Assembly (NCBI RefSeq): GCF_000242615.2
Contig: NZ_KI912268.1
Span: forward strand, 485,757 to 549,756
Direction: 5' to 3'
From: Holophaga foetida DSM 6591
Lineage (GTDB): Bacteria > Acidobacteriota > Holophagae > Holophagales > Holophagaceae
Length of the DNA: 64,000 nucleotides
In this document: positions 1 through 8,930 of the stretch, in pieces
Position numbering within the stretch: position 1 is the stretch's first letter
Layout of the letters: the number at the start of each line of letters is the position of its first letter
Translations under genes and position numbers: made by a program
Notes under the pieces: generated by a model
Seen by the model: the letters and a program-made list of their open reading frames with translations, nothing else
What the model was told of the DNA's origin: nothing
Database searches by the model: none

Positions 1-90
1 CGCATTACGCCCAGCCTGGAGGATGTCTTCGTCTCCCTCATCGAGGGCAAGGACCGTGAAGAGGGCGCCCAGAGGGAGTTCAAGGGATGA
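1..90 (+). CDS. ABC exporter ATP-binding protein, C-terminal end only
   Basis: Only the last 29 codons lie in the window; the gene begins upstream. The residues (RITPSLEDVFVSLIEGKD and on to the stop) match the conserved end of ABC-2 type exporter ATPases of the YbhF/CcmA kind, where a PSLEDVFI-like motif follows the ATPase core. Its stop overlaps the ATG of the next permease gene as ATGA. Together with the two following permeases this is the usual YbhF-YbhS-YbhR type drug or lipid exporter operon; any HlyD-like adaptor would be upstream. The substrate cannot be inferred. Confidence 0.75.
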   Translation, partial: RITPSLEDVFVSLIEGKDREEGAQREFKG

Positions 91-1325
91 AATTCCACCA
101 CGAAGACACAAAGAACACTAAGGAACCACGAAGAAAAGCTTTTCTTTCTTTCGCTTTTCTTCGTGTCTTGGTGTCTTGGTGGTGGAATTCCCCTTTTTTG
201 AACCGGTTCCGGGCCATCGCCCGCAAGGAGTTCATCCATGTGCTCCGGGACCCCCGTGCGCTGGGGGTCAGCATCGCGCTGCCCCTGGTTCTGCTGCTGA
301 TCTTCGGCTATGCCCTGACCCTGGATGTGGACCGGGTGCCCCTGGTGGTCTGGGACCAGAGTGTGACGCCCCAGAGCCGGGAACTGGAGGCCCGCTTCCA
401 GCATTCCCGGTATTTCTCCCTGGTGCGCCAGGCCAGGGGATATGGAGAGGTGGAGGAGGCCCTGGATCGCCGGGAGGCCATGCTGGCCCTGGTGATCCCC
501 CAGGATTTCGGGAGACGGGTGGGAGCGGATCGGAATACCCAGGTCCAGGTGCTGGCGGACGGGAGTGACGCCAACTCGGCCACCCTGGCCATGGGCTACG
601 CCGAAGCCATCGTCCGCACCTATTCCCAGGAGATCCTGGTGGCCAGGGTCCGGCGCCAGACGGGCCGGGAACCGGTGCCCGCCCTGGAGTTGCGCCCCAG
701 GGCCTGGTTCAACACGGAGATGGAATCGAAGCGGTACATCGTCCCCGGGCTCATCGCCGTCATCATGATGCTCATCACCGCCCTGCTGACGTCCCTGACG
801 GTGGCCCGGGAGTGGGAGACGGGCACCATGGAGCAGCTCATCTCCACCCCGATCCGGGGGCCGGAACTCATCCTGGGCAAGCTGGTGCCGTATTTTGTCG
901 TGGGGATGGTGGACATGCTGCTATCCGTCCTGGCGGGACGCTTCCTCTTCGATGTGCCCCTGATTGGCAGTCTCTGGCTGCTCTTCGGAGTGTCGGCCAT
1001 CTACCTGGTGGGGGCCCTGGCCCTGGGGGTGCTCATCAGTTCCCTGGCCAAGTCCCAGCTCCTGGCCAGTCAGCTGGCCTTCACCATGACCTTCCTTCCG
1101 GCCTTCCTGCTTTCGGGTTTCATGTTCGAGATATCCAACATGCCTCGGGCCCTCCAATTGGTGACCTACCTGGTGCCTGCCCGTTACTTCGTGGCCTTCC
1201 TCCGGGGGCTCTATCTGAAGGGGGCCGGTCTCGCCATCTTCTGGCCCGAGTGCCTGCTGCTGACCCTTTTCGCGATGGCCATGCTGGCCCTGGCCGTGCT
1301 CACCTTCAAGAAGCGTCTGGCTTAG
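87..1325 (+). CDS. ABC-2 type exporter permease (YbhS-like)
   Basis: Integral membrane subunit of an ABC exporter. After a short amphipathic start (NRFRAIARKEFIHVLRDPRA) there is a first membrane helix (about residues 54-76), a large extracytoplasmic domain (about 80-215) and a cluster of five helices from about 218 to the end, the standard ABC2_membrane_3 layout. The motif AREWETGTMEQLISTP after the second helix is characteristic. The ATG at 87 overlaps the upstream stop, but residues 2-37 are encoded by a palindromic repeat and are not family sequence. An in-frame TTG at 198 (LNRFRAIARKE) matches where homologues begin and may be the ancestral or real start. The following permease is a paralogue. 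Confidence 0.85.
   Translation: MKFHHEDTKNTKEPRRKAFLSFAFLRVLVSWWWNSPFLNRFRAIARKEFIHVLRDPRALGVSIALPLVLLLIFGYALTLDVDRVPLVVWDQSVTPQSRELEARFQHSRYFSLVRQARGYGEVEEALDRREAMLALVIPQDFGRRVGADRNTQVQVLADGSDANSATLAMGYAEAIVRTYSQEILVARVRRQTGREPVPALELRPRAWFNTEMESKRYIVPGLIAVIMMLITALLTSLTVAREWETGTMEQLISTPIRGPELILGKLVPYFVVGMVDMLLSVLAGRFLFDVPLIGSLWLLFGVSAIYLVGALALGVLISSLAKSQLLASQLAFTMTFLPAFLLSGFMFEISNMPRALQLVTYLVPARYFVAFLRGLYLKGAGLAIFWPECLLLTLFAMAMLALAVLTFKKRLA
89..190. repeat. Palindromic dispersed repeat of the HHEDTK type
   Basis: The left arm (about 89-139) and right arm (about 152-190) are imperfect inverted copies of a purine-rich unit built on CCACCACGAAGACAC and ACCACGAAGAAAAGC. They can fold into a long hairpin with a pyrimidine-rich loop at 140-151. 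Read in frame it gives the residues HHEDTKNTK, and the minus strand gives HHQDTKTRR. From general knowledge, translated repeats of this HHEDTK type are scattered through many bacterial genomes and are usually intergenic. Here it sits at the stop/start junction between two exporter genes and is read into the second. I see only one copy in this window. Confidence 0.7.
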
Positions 1326-1333
1326 GAGCGTCC

Positions 1334-2464
1334 GTGCTTGAACGCCTGAAATACATGCTCATCAAGGAATTCCTGCAGATCTTCCGGGACCCGAGGATGA
1401 GGGCTGTCATCCTCATGGTGCCCATCGTCCAGGTGCTGATCTTCGGCTATGCCGTCACCACCGATGTCCGCCACATCCGTACCGCCATCTTCGACCTGGA
1501 CAACAGCCCTTCCAGCCGGGACCTGGTGGCCCGTTTCGAGGGGTCGGGGCACTTCGACCTCATCCGCAGGCTGCGTTCCGACGCGGAGCTACGGGAAGTG
1601 ATCCAGTCCGGGGAGGCCAAGGCCGTACTCCGCCTCAACCGGGGCTTCGGGGATGACCTCCTGGGGGGGCGCACGGCCCAGGCCCAGATCATCCTCGATG
1701 GCAGCGATTCGAATACCGCCAGCATCATCCTGGGCTACTCCAACCGCATCGCCATGGCCTTCAATTCGCGGATCCTGGTGGACCGCTTTGCCCGAAGCTC
1801 AGGAACCCGCCTGGATACGGAGCCCGTGGCCCTGGCCTCCAGGGCTTGGTTCAACCCGAACCTGGAGAGCCGCAACTTCTTCGTGCCCGGTGTCATCGCC
1901 CAGCTGGTGATGATCATCTCCATCGTTCTCTCCAGCATGGCCATCGTCCGGGAACGGGAGATCGGCACCATGGAACAGATCATGGTGACCCCCATGGGAC
2001 GCATGGAGTTCATCCTGGGCAAGACGCTCCCCTTCGCGCTCATCGGCTACTTCGACGTCGTGCTCATCAGCGTCGTGGCGGTCTTCTGGTTCGAAATCCC
2101 GCTCCTGGGGAGCCTTCCCGCTCTCTTTCTGGCTACAGGGTTATATCTGTTGAGTACATTAGGCGTTGGGCTTCTTATTTCCACCACCTGCCGCACCCAG
2201 CAGCAGGCCATGATGAGCACCTTTTTCTTCATCATGCCGGCCATCCTGCTCTCGGGCTTCATCTACCCCATCGCCAACATGCCCCTGGGCATCCAGTGGG
2301 TGACCTACCTCAACCCCCTTCGGCACTTCCTGATCATCATCCGGGGCATCTTTCTGAAGGGGCAGGGGGTCCAGGTGCTCTGGCCCCAGATGGTCGCCCT
2401 GGCCCTGCTGGGAATAGCCCTCCTCTCCCTTGCTACCGGGCGTTTCCGGAAGACCTCGGCCTGA
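1334..2464 (+). CDS. ABC-2 type exporter permease (YbhR-like)
   Basis: Second permease of the exporter, 376 residues, with the same topology as its neighbour: one N-terminal helix (MRAVILMVPIVQVLIFGYAVT), a periplasmic domain, then a five-helix bundle that includes AIVREREIGTMEQIMVTPM. I chose the GTG at 1334 because it is preceded by GGAG, lies 8 bases after the previous stop and begins VLERLKYMLIKEFLQIFRD, where homologues start; the open frame extends further upstream only inside the preceding gene. The two permeases probably form a heterodimer driven by the ATPase that ends at position 90. Confidence 0.88.
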   Translation: MLERLKYMLIKEFLQIFRDPRMRAVILMVPIVQVLIFGYAVTTDVRHIRTAIFDLDNSPSSRDLVARFEGSGHFDLIRRLRSDAELREVIQSGEAKAVLRLNRGFGDDLLGGRTAQAQIILDGSDSNTASIILGYSNRIAMAFNSRILVDRFARSSGTRLDTEPVALASRAWFNPNLESRNFFVPGVIAQLVMIISIVLSSMAIVREREIGTMEQIMVTPMGRMEFILGKTLPFALIGYFDVVLISVVAVFWFEIPLLGSLPALFLATGLYLLSTLGVGLLISTTCRTQQQAMMSTFFFIMPAILLSGFIYPIANMPLGIQWVTYLNPLRHFLIIIRGIFLKGQGVQVLWPQMVALALLGIALLSLATGRFRKTSA

Positions 2465-2519
2465 ATCCCCCTGCTATGCTGGATCAGGCGCCATGTGCCC
2501 CCTGGGAACCCTCGAATCC

Positions 2520-3176
2520 ATGAACCTGCCGAACTACTTGACCTTCGCCCGCATCCTCATGGTGCCCATCCTCGTGGTGGTGCTGATGACCAGGGTGAGG
2601 AGCTATGAAATCATCGGCATCCTGGTGTTCTGGGCGGCTTCCATTACCGACCTCCTGGATGGGTATCTTGCGCGCAAGTGGCGGCAGGTGACGACCTTAG
2701 GGAAGCTTCTTGATCCACTTGCTGATAAGTTATTAATAAGCGGTGCCTTGATTTCTCTGGTTGAACTGAATCTCGCCCCCGCCTGGATGGTCTTCATCAT
2801 CCTGGCCCGTGAGATGGCCATCACGGGGCTCCGGGCCATCGCCTCCGAGGAGGGGATCACCATCGCCGCCGAGCGCCTGGGCAAGTGGAAGCTGGGTGCC
2901 CAGATTGCCTCCATCTCCTGCCTGATCCTGGGGCCCCAGCTTGATGCTTGGCTCTTCCAGTGGACCAACGTGGGCATCTTCCATTTCTTCATTCAGCTCA
3001 ACAGGCCCTACAGCTTCTTCCTGGGCATGGGCGTCCTCCTCCTATGGGTGGCCATGATCCTGGCCATCTGGAGTGGGGTCTCCTATATCCGCAACTTCTG
3101 GCGACTGGCCAGTGATCGGATGGCCCGTGGAGAGAGCCGGATCATCCAGGAAGAGAAGGAAGGGTCCAAGCGATGA
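2520..3176 (+). CDS. pgsA: CDP-diacylglycerol--glycerol-3-phosphate 3-phosphatidyltransferase
   Basis: Makes phosphatidylglycerolphosphate from CDP-diacylglycerol and glycerol-3-phosphate in the inner membrane, the committed step to phosphatidylglycerol and cardiolipin. The 218-residue protein begins MNLPNYLTFARI, as the family does, and carries the CDP-alcohol phosphotransferase signature (D..DGYLAR, eight residues, G..LDPLADK) near residue 40-60, plus several membrane helices. The longer open frame upstream of 2520 has no family resemblance. The stop overlaps the next gene's ATG as ATGA, so the two are probably translationally coupled. Confidence 0.93.
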   Translation: MNLPNYLTFARILMVPILVVVLMTRVRSYEIIGILVFWAASITDLLDGYLARKWRQVTTLGKLLDPLADKLLISGALISLVELNLAPAWMVFIILAREMAITGLRAIASEEGITIAAERLGKWKLGAQIASISCLILGPQLDAWLFQWTNVGIFHFFIQLNRPYSFFLGMGVLLLWVAMILAIWSGVSYIRNFWRLASDRMARGESRIIQEEKEGSKR

Positions 3177-3784
3177 TTCGTCGCTATCTGGTCGCGGGTC
3201 TCATCACGCTGCTGCCTTTGGCTGTGACCCTGTGGGTCCTCCAGATGATCTTCAACGCACTGGTGGGCATTTTTCAGGGCCCCTTCACTTGGGTTGCCCA
3301 CAGGATGGGGCTTCCGATCCTGCCCTACTGGGCTGTGGCCGCCCTTTCGGTCCTGGGCATCCTGGTGATCCTCTTCCTGGTGGGCGTTCTGGTCGGGAAC
3401 CTGCTGGGGCGCCAGCTTCTCCAGTGGATGGATGACCTGATGCTGCGAGTTCCGGTGGTGAAAGGGGTCTATGGCGCCACCAAGCAGCTCATGACCGCCA
3501 TCCAGCAGGGCAAGGGAGGGAGCTTCCGGGAGGTGGTGGTGGTGGAATGGCCCATGCCCGGCTCCTACACTCTGGGTTTGGTGGCCCGCTCGGACTGCCG
3601 CTGGGCGATGCCCGAAGGGGAAACCATGGTGGCGGTCTACGTCCCCACGGCCCCCAACCCCACCTCTGGCTATGTGATCATGGTGGATCGTTCCAGGCTC
3701 CGTCCCGTGGATCTGACCCCCGATCAGGTCCTGACCTGGGCCGTTTCCGCTGGGGTGGTCGCCCCCAGTTCCGAGGAGAACTGA
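3173..3784 (+). CDS. DUF502 family membrane protein
   Basis: A 203-residue protein with two N-terminal membrane helices (LVAGLITLLPLAVTLWVLQMIF and AVAALSVLGILVILFLVGVLVG) and a soluble part containing VPVVKGVYGATKQL and MVAVYVPTAPNPTSGYV, the hallmark sequences of the DUF502 family. The biochemical role of the family is not established; plant relatives (COV) affect vascular patterning. It overlaps pgsA by ATGA and the next ABC ATPase by one base (TGATG), so it belongs to the same transcription unit. Confidence 0.85.
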   Translation: MIRRYLVAGLITLLPLAVTLWVLQMIFNALVGIFQGPFTWVAHRMGLPILPYWAVAALSVLGILVILFLVGVLVGNLLGRQLLQWMDDLMLRVPVVKGVYGATKQLMTAIQQGKGGSFREVVVVEWPMPGSYTLGLVARSDCRWAMPEGETMVAVYVPTAPNPTSGYVIMVDRSRLRPVDLTPDQVLTWAVSAGVVAPSSEEN

Positions 3785-4575
3785 TGGTGGGGGGGGAAGA
3801 GAACTCCCTGGTGGTCTTCCGGAATGTGTCCGTCTACCGGGGATCCACCTTGGCTCTGGATCGGATCGACCTCAGGATCGAACAGGGAGAGCATCTTGCC
3901 ATTCTCGGCCCCAACGGGAGTGGCAAGTCCACGCTGGTCAAAGCCATCTTCCAGGAATGCTATCCCCTGGCCACAGACGATTCCCACTTCTCGGTTTTCG
4001 GTCGGCAGCGCTGGAATCTGGCGGAGCTTCGTTCCAAGTTGGGTGTCGTCTCCAACGACCCTGGCCTTTTCGGCTCGCGGCCCATCACCGGGCTTGAGGC
4101 TGTCCTTTCAGGCTTCTTCAGCAGCATCGGGCTATGGCCCCATCTGGAGGTGAGCCCCTGGATGAGGCACAGGGCCGAGGACGTGCTTCATCTTCTTGAG
4201 GCTGGCCATCTGGCGGATCGTTGTGTCTCAGAAATGTCTTCCGGGGAAGCTCGGCGGATCCTGGTGGCCCGGGCACTGGTTCATGATCCCTGCACCTTGG
4301 TCTTCGACGAGCCCAGCAACAGCCTGGATCTTTTCGCCCAGGATGAGCTGCGCCAGATCATGCGCCATCTGGCTGGGAAGGGCATCACGATTCTTCTGGT
4401 GACCCACCACCTGCCGGATATCATTCCGGAAATCAAGCGGGTCATCTTCGTCAAGGGTGGGAAGATCACACAGGATGGCCCCAAGGATCATCTATTGACG
4501 GCCTCCCACCTCCGGGAACTCTTCCAGGTGGATCTGGAAGTGACCACGCGCAATCAGTTCTATCACGCCTGGTAG
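3784..4575 (+). CDS. ABC transporter ATP-binding protein
   Basis: Cytoplasmic ATPase of 263 residues. It has a Walker A motif (GPNGSGKST), a divergent signature loop (MSSGEARR in place of LSGGQ), Walker B followed by a D-loop (TLVFDEPSNSLD) and an H-loop histidine (VTHH). The start codon overlaps the preceding stop. Its sequence resembles stand-alone ATPases of the ModF/YlmA kind more than exporter ATPases. No partner permease follows, so the substrate is unknown; it may work with a permease encoded elsewhere or be a non-transport ABC protein. Confidence 0.8.
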   Translation: MVGGEENSLVVFRNVSVYRGSTLALDRIDLRIEQGEHLAILGPNGSGKSTLVKAIFQECYPLATDDSHFSVFGRQRWNLAELRSKLGVVSNDPGLFGSRPITGLEAVLSGFFSSIGLWPHLEVSPWMRHRAEDVLHLLEAGHLADRCVSEMSSGEARRILVARALVHDPCTLVFDEPSNSLDLFAQDELRQIMRHLAGKGITILLVTHHLPDIIPEIKRVIFVKGGKITQDGPKDHLLTASHLRELFQVDLEVTTRNQFYHAW

Positions 4576-4590
4576 AGGCACGATTCTGGC
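4576..4590 (+). promoter_or_regulatory. Sigma-54-type promoter of the flagellin-like gene
   Basis: The sequence aGGCACGattcTGGC matches the sigma-54 -24/-12 consensus TGGCACG-N4-TTGC in all but two consensus bases and has the diagnostic GG-N10-GC spacing. It starts one base after the stop of the ABC ATPase and ends 22 bases before the flagellin-like ATG, leaving room for a short leader with a GAGGG ribosome binding site. rpoN itself lies in this window at 38227-39774. No upstream activator site was identified. Confidence 0.65.
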
Positions 4591-4612
4591 GGCAAGGACG
4601 AAAGAGGGTGCC

Positions 4613-5428
4613 ATGGCTTCCATACTCAACACAATCGCCGCCATCACTGCAAGCCGCCAGTTCAGTATCGATGGAACGGGTCTTCGGCAGACCATCGAGC
4701 ATCTGAGCACCCCGAAGGTGGCCGATCAGGATTCCGATAAGGCCCTGGTCCAGATCCGCACGGCCTCCCAGGGCAGGCGCAACGCCGCTGACGGCATGAG
4801 CTACCTGCAAGTCGCATACACCGTGCTCAGCGAGGTGAGGAACCTCCTCACCCGTGCTGCCGAGCTGAGCAATCAGGCCCGGATGGATTTCACCAGCGAT
4901 TCCAACCGGGTGACCCTCAACGCCGAGTTCCAGAGCATCATCAAGACGGTCGCCGACATCGGATTGAACACCAAGTTCAATGGCACCAATGTTTTTGGTG
5001 CGGAACTTGATGTGGCTGTGGGGAGTTTCGGTACGGTGAGGGTCTCTGTGGGTTCCATCAGCTCGAGTGCCAGCTCCGCCCTGGGTCTCACCCTCGGCGC
5101 CACAACTCTCATAAGCTGTGCCAGCGCCGAATCCTCCGCCGCCGCCGTCATCGCTGCCCTCAAGAGCGTGGGAGAGACCCGTGCCTCCCTGAGTGCCTCC
5201 GTGCAACGGCTGGTGACTGTCTCCAATGCCCTGGGCATCCAGGCGGAGAACTTGACCGCCCGCAGCAACCATCTCCGTGAAGCCAGCCCCCTGGACGAGG
5301 TCGTCAACCTCATCAAGTGGCAGATCCTGAGCCTGTCCGGTACCAGCGCCCTGAATCAGGTGAACCAAGTGAACCAGTCCCACCAGCAGATTCTGGCACT
5401 TCTCCAAGAGTCGGATCACCAGGAGTAA
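4613..5428 (+). CDS. Flagellin-like protein
   Basis: A 271-residue protein with the N-terminal D0/D1 pattern of flagellin: a start like MASILNTIAAITASRQ, then LRQTIEHLSTP in place of LSSGKRIN, and RRNAADGMSYLQVAYTVLSEVRNLLTRAAELSNQA in place of the usual NANDGISLLQTAEGAL segment. It then has a variable middle and a C-terminal helix rich in heptads (ALGIQAENLTARSNHLREA). It is shorter and more divergent than typical FliC, and the last residues (NQVNQVNQSHQQ) do not form the usual flagellin end. It could be a minor flagellin or a filament-associated protein. It is transcribed alone from a sigma-54-type promoter, with chemoreceptors convergent downstream. Confidence 0.7.
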   Translation: MASILNTIAAITASRQFSIDGTGLRQTIEHLSTPKVADQDSDKALVQIRTASQGRRNAADGMSYLQVAYTVLSEVRNLLTRAAELSNQARMDFTSDSNRVTLNAEFQSIIKTVADIGLNTKFNGTNVFGAELDVAVGSFGTVRVSVGSISSSASSALGLTLGATTLISCASAESSAAAVIAALKSVGETRASLSASVQRLVTVSNALGIQAENLTARSNHLREASPLDEVVNLIKWQILSLSGTSALNQVNQVNQSHQQILALLQESDHQE

Positions 5429-5471
5429 GGCGGATGGCCATGGGGTCACCCGCCTTGTTTTCGGTGTCGCA

Positions 5472-7064
5472 CTAGATCTTGAAGGTTCTCACCTGGCTCT
5501 GGATCCCTTCGGCGAGTTGGTGGAGATCCGCAGAGGTGCGGGCCACCTCGTTCGTGGTGGCAGACATCTCCGTGATGGCGGAGGCGATGGCGATGGCCTC
5601 CTGGGAACTCATCTCAACCTGGCGGGCCACATCGGCTCCGGCTGAGGCCTGCTCTGAGGTGGCCGTGCTGGTCTGCTGCATGATGGCGGCGAACTCGTCC
5701 AGGATCGTGCGGATCTGCTTGAGCGTTGCCACGGTCGTAGCCACGGTGGAACCGCCCTTGTGGATGGCATCGTTGGCTTCCTCAATGTAACGGGCGATCT
5801 CCTTGGCCGAGATGCTGCTGCGTTCCGCCAGCTTGCGCACCTCCTCGGCCACGACCGCGAAGCCCTTGCCATGCTCCCCGGCCTTGGCGGCCTCGATGGC
5901 GGCGTTCAAGGAGAGCAGGTTCGTCTGCTGGGCGATCTCCTGAATGACCGTGACCGCCTTCGCAATCTGTCCGGCAGTCTGGGTGATGCCCTCCATGGCC
6001 TCGTGGGTAGCGGCTCCGGCCTGATCCCCCTTGATGGTGGCTTCCTGGGCCTCGCCCAGGCGCTCCAGGGAGGACTGGGCGCTGCGGTTGACCTCGTCGA
6101 TGGAGGCCGAGAGTTCGGCTACGGCGGCCACCATCCGCTCCGAACCTGAACGCTGGGTCTCGGCGCTTCGGGCGATGTCAGAGCTGGTGGTGGACATCTC
6201 CTCGGCGGAAGCTGAAAGCTGAGTGGCACCGCTGGCCAGGCCCTCCACGCCACGTTGCACGCCGCCCAGGACTGAACGGAGCTGTTCGATCATGTGGTTC
6301 AGGGTCCGGCTCATGTCGCCGAAATCGTCCCTGGAGGTGACGGCAGCCTTGACCGTCATGTCGCCAGCGGCCACAGACTCGAGGGCTCCCCTGAACAGGG
6401 TCAGCGAACCGTTGATGGTCCGAACCATGAGATAGCCCAAGCCGAGCCCGATGACCAGACATGCAGCGACAAAAGCCCACCCGAGGAGGTTGTAGGTCGT
6501 GCTGGCGGCCCTGTTCTGCTTCAGGGCAGCTTCCCCCTGGAACTCGTTCTCCTCCATCAATAGGGCTCCGAGGCGGTTGAGTTCCGCGATCTGGGGGCGC
6601 ATCCGGTCCTTCATGATCAATCCGGCCTTGCTGGTCTCCCCCTTGCGGGAGGCGGGCTTGAATTCGGTGTCCCGGGCGGCGCGAAATTCCTTGAGGAGTG
6701 CCTGAAGTTTGGGGGCATTGGTGCGTTCGACCTCACTGGAGAGCATCCTGGTATAGGCGACCCAGGACTGATCCAGGGCCGCATCCGTGGCGTTCATGTC
6801 CATATCGATGGCGTCCTGGAATTGAGGAGGGGCCGACATGTGGGCCGAACAGTGGAAGGCTGTCTTCTCCACGAGACGCCGGACCTCTCCCAGCTCGGCG
6901 ATGGGTTTCAAATTGCCTTTGTACATCCTGTCCAGGTTCACCAGTCCCATCCTGTTCGACAATGACGCCGAGAACCCCATCAGGAGCAGGGCGGCGGAGA
7001 GCACCCCCAGCACCAGGTACATCTTCCGTTTGACAGACATGTTGGCGAACCACTGGATGGTCAC
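5472..7064 (-). CDS. Methyl-accepting chemotaxis protein (four-helix-bundle sensor)
   Basis: Membrane chemoreceptor of 530 residues: a short cytoplasmic start ([14 protein letters not shown]), membrane helix 1 (about 15-35), a helical periplasmic sensor domain, membrane helix 2 (about 190-212), a HAMP domain (about 213-265) and an MCP signalling domain whose hairpin tip reads [41 protein letters not shown]. There is no CheR-tethering pentapeptide; it ends VRTFKI. The start is GTG, chosen for AAGGAG six bases upstream. It is paralogous to the next receptor, with identical length and near-identical signalling halves, so the pair probably senses different ligands through one shared output. The ligand is unknown. 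Confidence 0.92.
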   Translation of the reverse strand: MTIQWFANMSVKRKMYLVLGVLSAALLLMGFSASLSNRMGLVNLDRMYKGNLKPIAELGEVRRLVEKTAFHCSAHMSAPPQFQDAIDMDMNATDAALDQSWVAYTRMLSSEVERTNAPKLQALLKEFRAARDTEFKPASRKGETSKAGLIMKDRMRPQIAELNRLGALLMEENEFQGEAALKQNRAASTTYNLLGWAFVAACLVIGLGLGYLMVRTINGSLTLFRGALESVAAGDMTVKAAVTSRDDFGDMSRTLNHMIEQLRSVLGGVQRGVEGLASGATQLSASAEEMSTTSSDIARSAETQRSGSERMVAAVAELSASIDEVNRSAQSSLERLGEAQEATIKGDQAGAATHEAMEGITQTAGQIAKAVTVIQEIAQQTNLLSLNAAIEAAKAGEHGKGFAVVAEEVRKLAERSSISAKEIARYIEEANDAIHKGGSTVATTVATLKQIRTILDEFAAIMQQTSTATSEQASAGADVARQVEMSSQEAIAIASAITEMSATTNEVARTSADLHQLAEGIQSQVRTFKI

Positions 7065-7157
7065 GGTCGGCTCCTTGAGACAGCTAATTGACTGGAATTG
7101 TCAGTTGGACTTGTATCTATAGTCGACGCTTATGCCCCCCGTGGGAAGTGCCTGACA

Positions 7158-7193
7158 AAAAAGGCGGACGCACCGCAAGGGCGTCCGCCTTTC
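7158..7193 (-). terminator. Rho-independent terminator after the second chemoreceptor
   Basis: The inverted repeat AAAGGCGGACGC / GCGTCCGCCTTT with an eight-base loop is followed on the minus strand by TTTTTTGTC. It lies just downstream of the stop of the 7212-8804 chemoreceptor and separates it from the 5472-7064 paralogue, so the two receptors are probably transcribed independently. Confidence 0.8.
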
Positions 7194-7211
7194 TGCTTTC
7201 CCGGTCGATGA

Positions 7212-8804
7212 TCAGATCTTGAAGCTTCTGACTTGGCTCTGGATACCTTCGGCAAGCTGGTGGAGATCTGCGGAGGTCCGGGCCACCTCATTGGTCGTGG
7301 CGGACATCTCGGTGATGGCTGAGGCGATGGCGATGGCCTCGTGGGAACCCATCTCCACTTGGCGGGCGACATCGGCTCCTGCCGCGGCCTGTTCGGAGGT
7401 CGCTGTGGTGGTCTGCCTCATGATGGAGGCGAATTCCTCCAGGATCGTGCGGATCTGCTTGAGGGTTTCCACGGAGGTGGCCACGGTGGAGCCGCCCTTG
7501 TGAATGGCATCATTGGCTTCCTCAATGTAGCGTGCGATCTCCTTGGCCGAAACGCTGCTGCGTTCCGCCAGCTTGCGCACCTCCTCGGCCACGACCGCGA
7601 AGCCCTTGCCATGCTCACCGGCCTTGGCAGCCTCGATGGCGGCGTTCAAGGAGAGGAGGTTCGTCTGCTGGGCGATCTCCTGGATGACCGTGACCGCCTT
7701 GGCGATCTGTCCGGCAGTCTGGGTGATGCCCTCCATGGCCTCGTGAGTGGCGGCCCCGGCCTGATCACCCTTGATGGTGGCCTCCTGGGCTTCGCCCAGG
7801 CGCTCCAGGGAGGATTGGGCTCCGCGGCTGACTTCATCGATGGAGGCCGAAAGTTCCGCGACAGCGGCGACCATACGCTCAGAGCTGGTGCGCTGGGTCT
7901 CCGCACTCCGGGCGATATCAGCGCTGGTGGTGGCCATCTCCTCGGCAGAAGCCGAAAGCTGAGTGGCACCGCTGGCCAGGCCCTCCACACCGCGACGCAC
8001 CCCCCCCATGACGCCGCGCAGTTGCTTGATCATGTTGTTCAGGGTCAGGCTCATATCCCCGAATTCGTCCTTGGCTTCGGTGTGGGGTTCTACGGTGAGA
8101 TCACCGGCGGCTACGGCTTCCAGGGCTTTCCGGAACTCCGTCAGAGATCCGAAGATGGACTGGATCATGAGATAGCCGAAGAAGATGGAGATGGCTAGTG
8201 CCGCAGCAATGAAGACCAGTCCGAAGATGGCTTCTGCCCGGACCTTCCGGATGCTGGCGTTCAGGGTCTCTTCAGCCTGCCTCCTGTTGTCCTCCATGAG
8301 TTCATTGCCCAGGACGACAATCTTTTCCATCAGGGGATTCAGGGTTTCCTTCATGAACATGCCTGCTTTGGACATCTCCCCCGCGCGGGAAGGGGGCAGG
8401 AAGTGCTGATCCCTCAGCTTCCGGAACTCCTTGACCGCTGCTTCGAGTTCGGGGGCTTTGGCCTTTTCCACATCACTGGAAAGCATCTTGGTGTAGGCCG
8501 CCCAATACTGGTCGAAGGCTGCATCGGTGCCGTTGATGTCCTGCTGGATGAACGGCTGGAATTGGGGAGGAGCGGACATGAAGGCGGAACAGTTGAACCG
8601 GGCCCGCTCGGCTTGCCGCCGGGCCTCCCCCAGGTCAGCGATGGGACGGAGGTTCGTGCCGTACATGTATTTCAGGTTGGCGATCCCGCGAGTCCCCTCG
8701 ATGTAGGCTCCGAAGCCGCTTCCCAGGAGGGCAAAGGTCAGCACCCCGATGACGAGGTACATCTTCCGCTTGATCAACAGGTTTGAGAACCATCTGACGC
8801 GCAT
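7212..8804 (-). CDS. Methyl-accepting chemotaxis protein (paralogue)
   Basis: Also 530 residues with the same plan as its neighbour: helix 1 at about 15-35 ([22 protein letters not shown]), periplasmic helical domain, helix 2, HAMP, signalling domain with an identical hairpin tip. I place the start at the ATG at 8804 ([17 protein letters not shown]) because AAGGAG lies six bases upstream and the length then equals its paralogue exactly; an ATG two codons earlier and a longer frame to 8882 exist. The sensor domains differ clearly while the signalling halves stay almost the same at nucleotide level, at a constant offset of 1740 bases. Confidence 0.92.
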   Translation of the reverse strand: MRVRWFSNLLIKRKMYLVIGVLTFALLGSGFGAYIEGTRGIANLKYMYGTNLRPIADLGEARRQAERARFNCSAFMSAPPQFQPFIQQDINGTDAAFDQYWAAYTKMLSSDVEKAKAPELEAAVKEFRKLRDQHFLPPSRAGEMSKAGMFMKETLNPLMEKIVVLGNELMEDNRRQAEETLNASIRKVRAEAIFGLVFIAAALAISIFFGYLMIQSIFGSLTEFRKALEAVAAGDLTVEPHTEAKDEFGDMSLTLNNMIKQLRGVMGGVRRGVEGLASGATQLSASAEEMATTSADIARSAETQRTSSERMVAAVAELSASIDEVSRGAQSSLERLGEAQEATIKGDQAGAATHEAMEGITQTAGQIAKAVTVIQEIAQQTNLLSLNAAIEAAKAGEHGKGFAVVAEEVRKLAERSSVSAKEIARYIEEANDAIHKGGSTVATSVETLKQIRTILEEFASIMRQTTTATSEQAAAGADVARQVEMGSHEAIAIASAITEMSATTNEVARTSADLHQLAEGIQSQVRSFKI

Positions 8805-8930
8805 GGGCATCTCCTTGAAGGGGATATACATCCGTTTCGGAATCTTGAAGGGATGACCTGAATGTATGTGGAGGCCGGGCATGCTGCAAGGGGCGTGGTA
8901 AACTCAATCTTTGGGCTTGCAAGGATTTTG

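Noticed and set aside
8805..8930. Possible shared operator or BirA-like site between the chemoreceptor and bioB
   Set aside because: Only a single TAAACT-like half site is visible and no matching second half.
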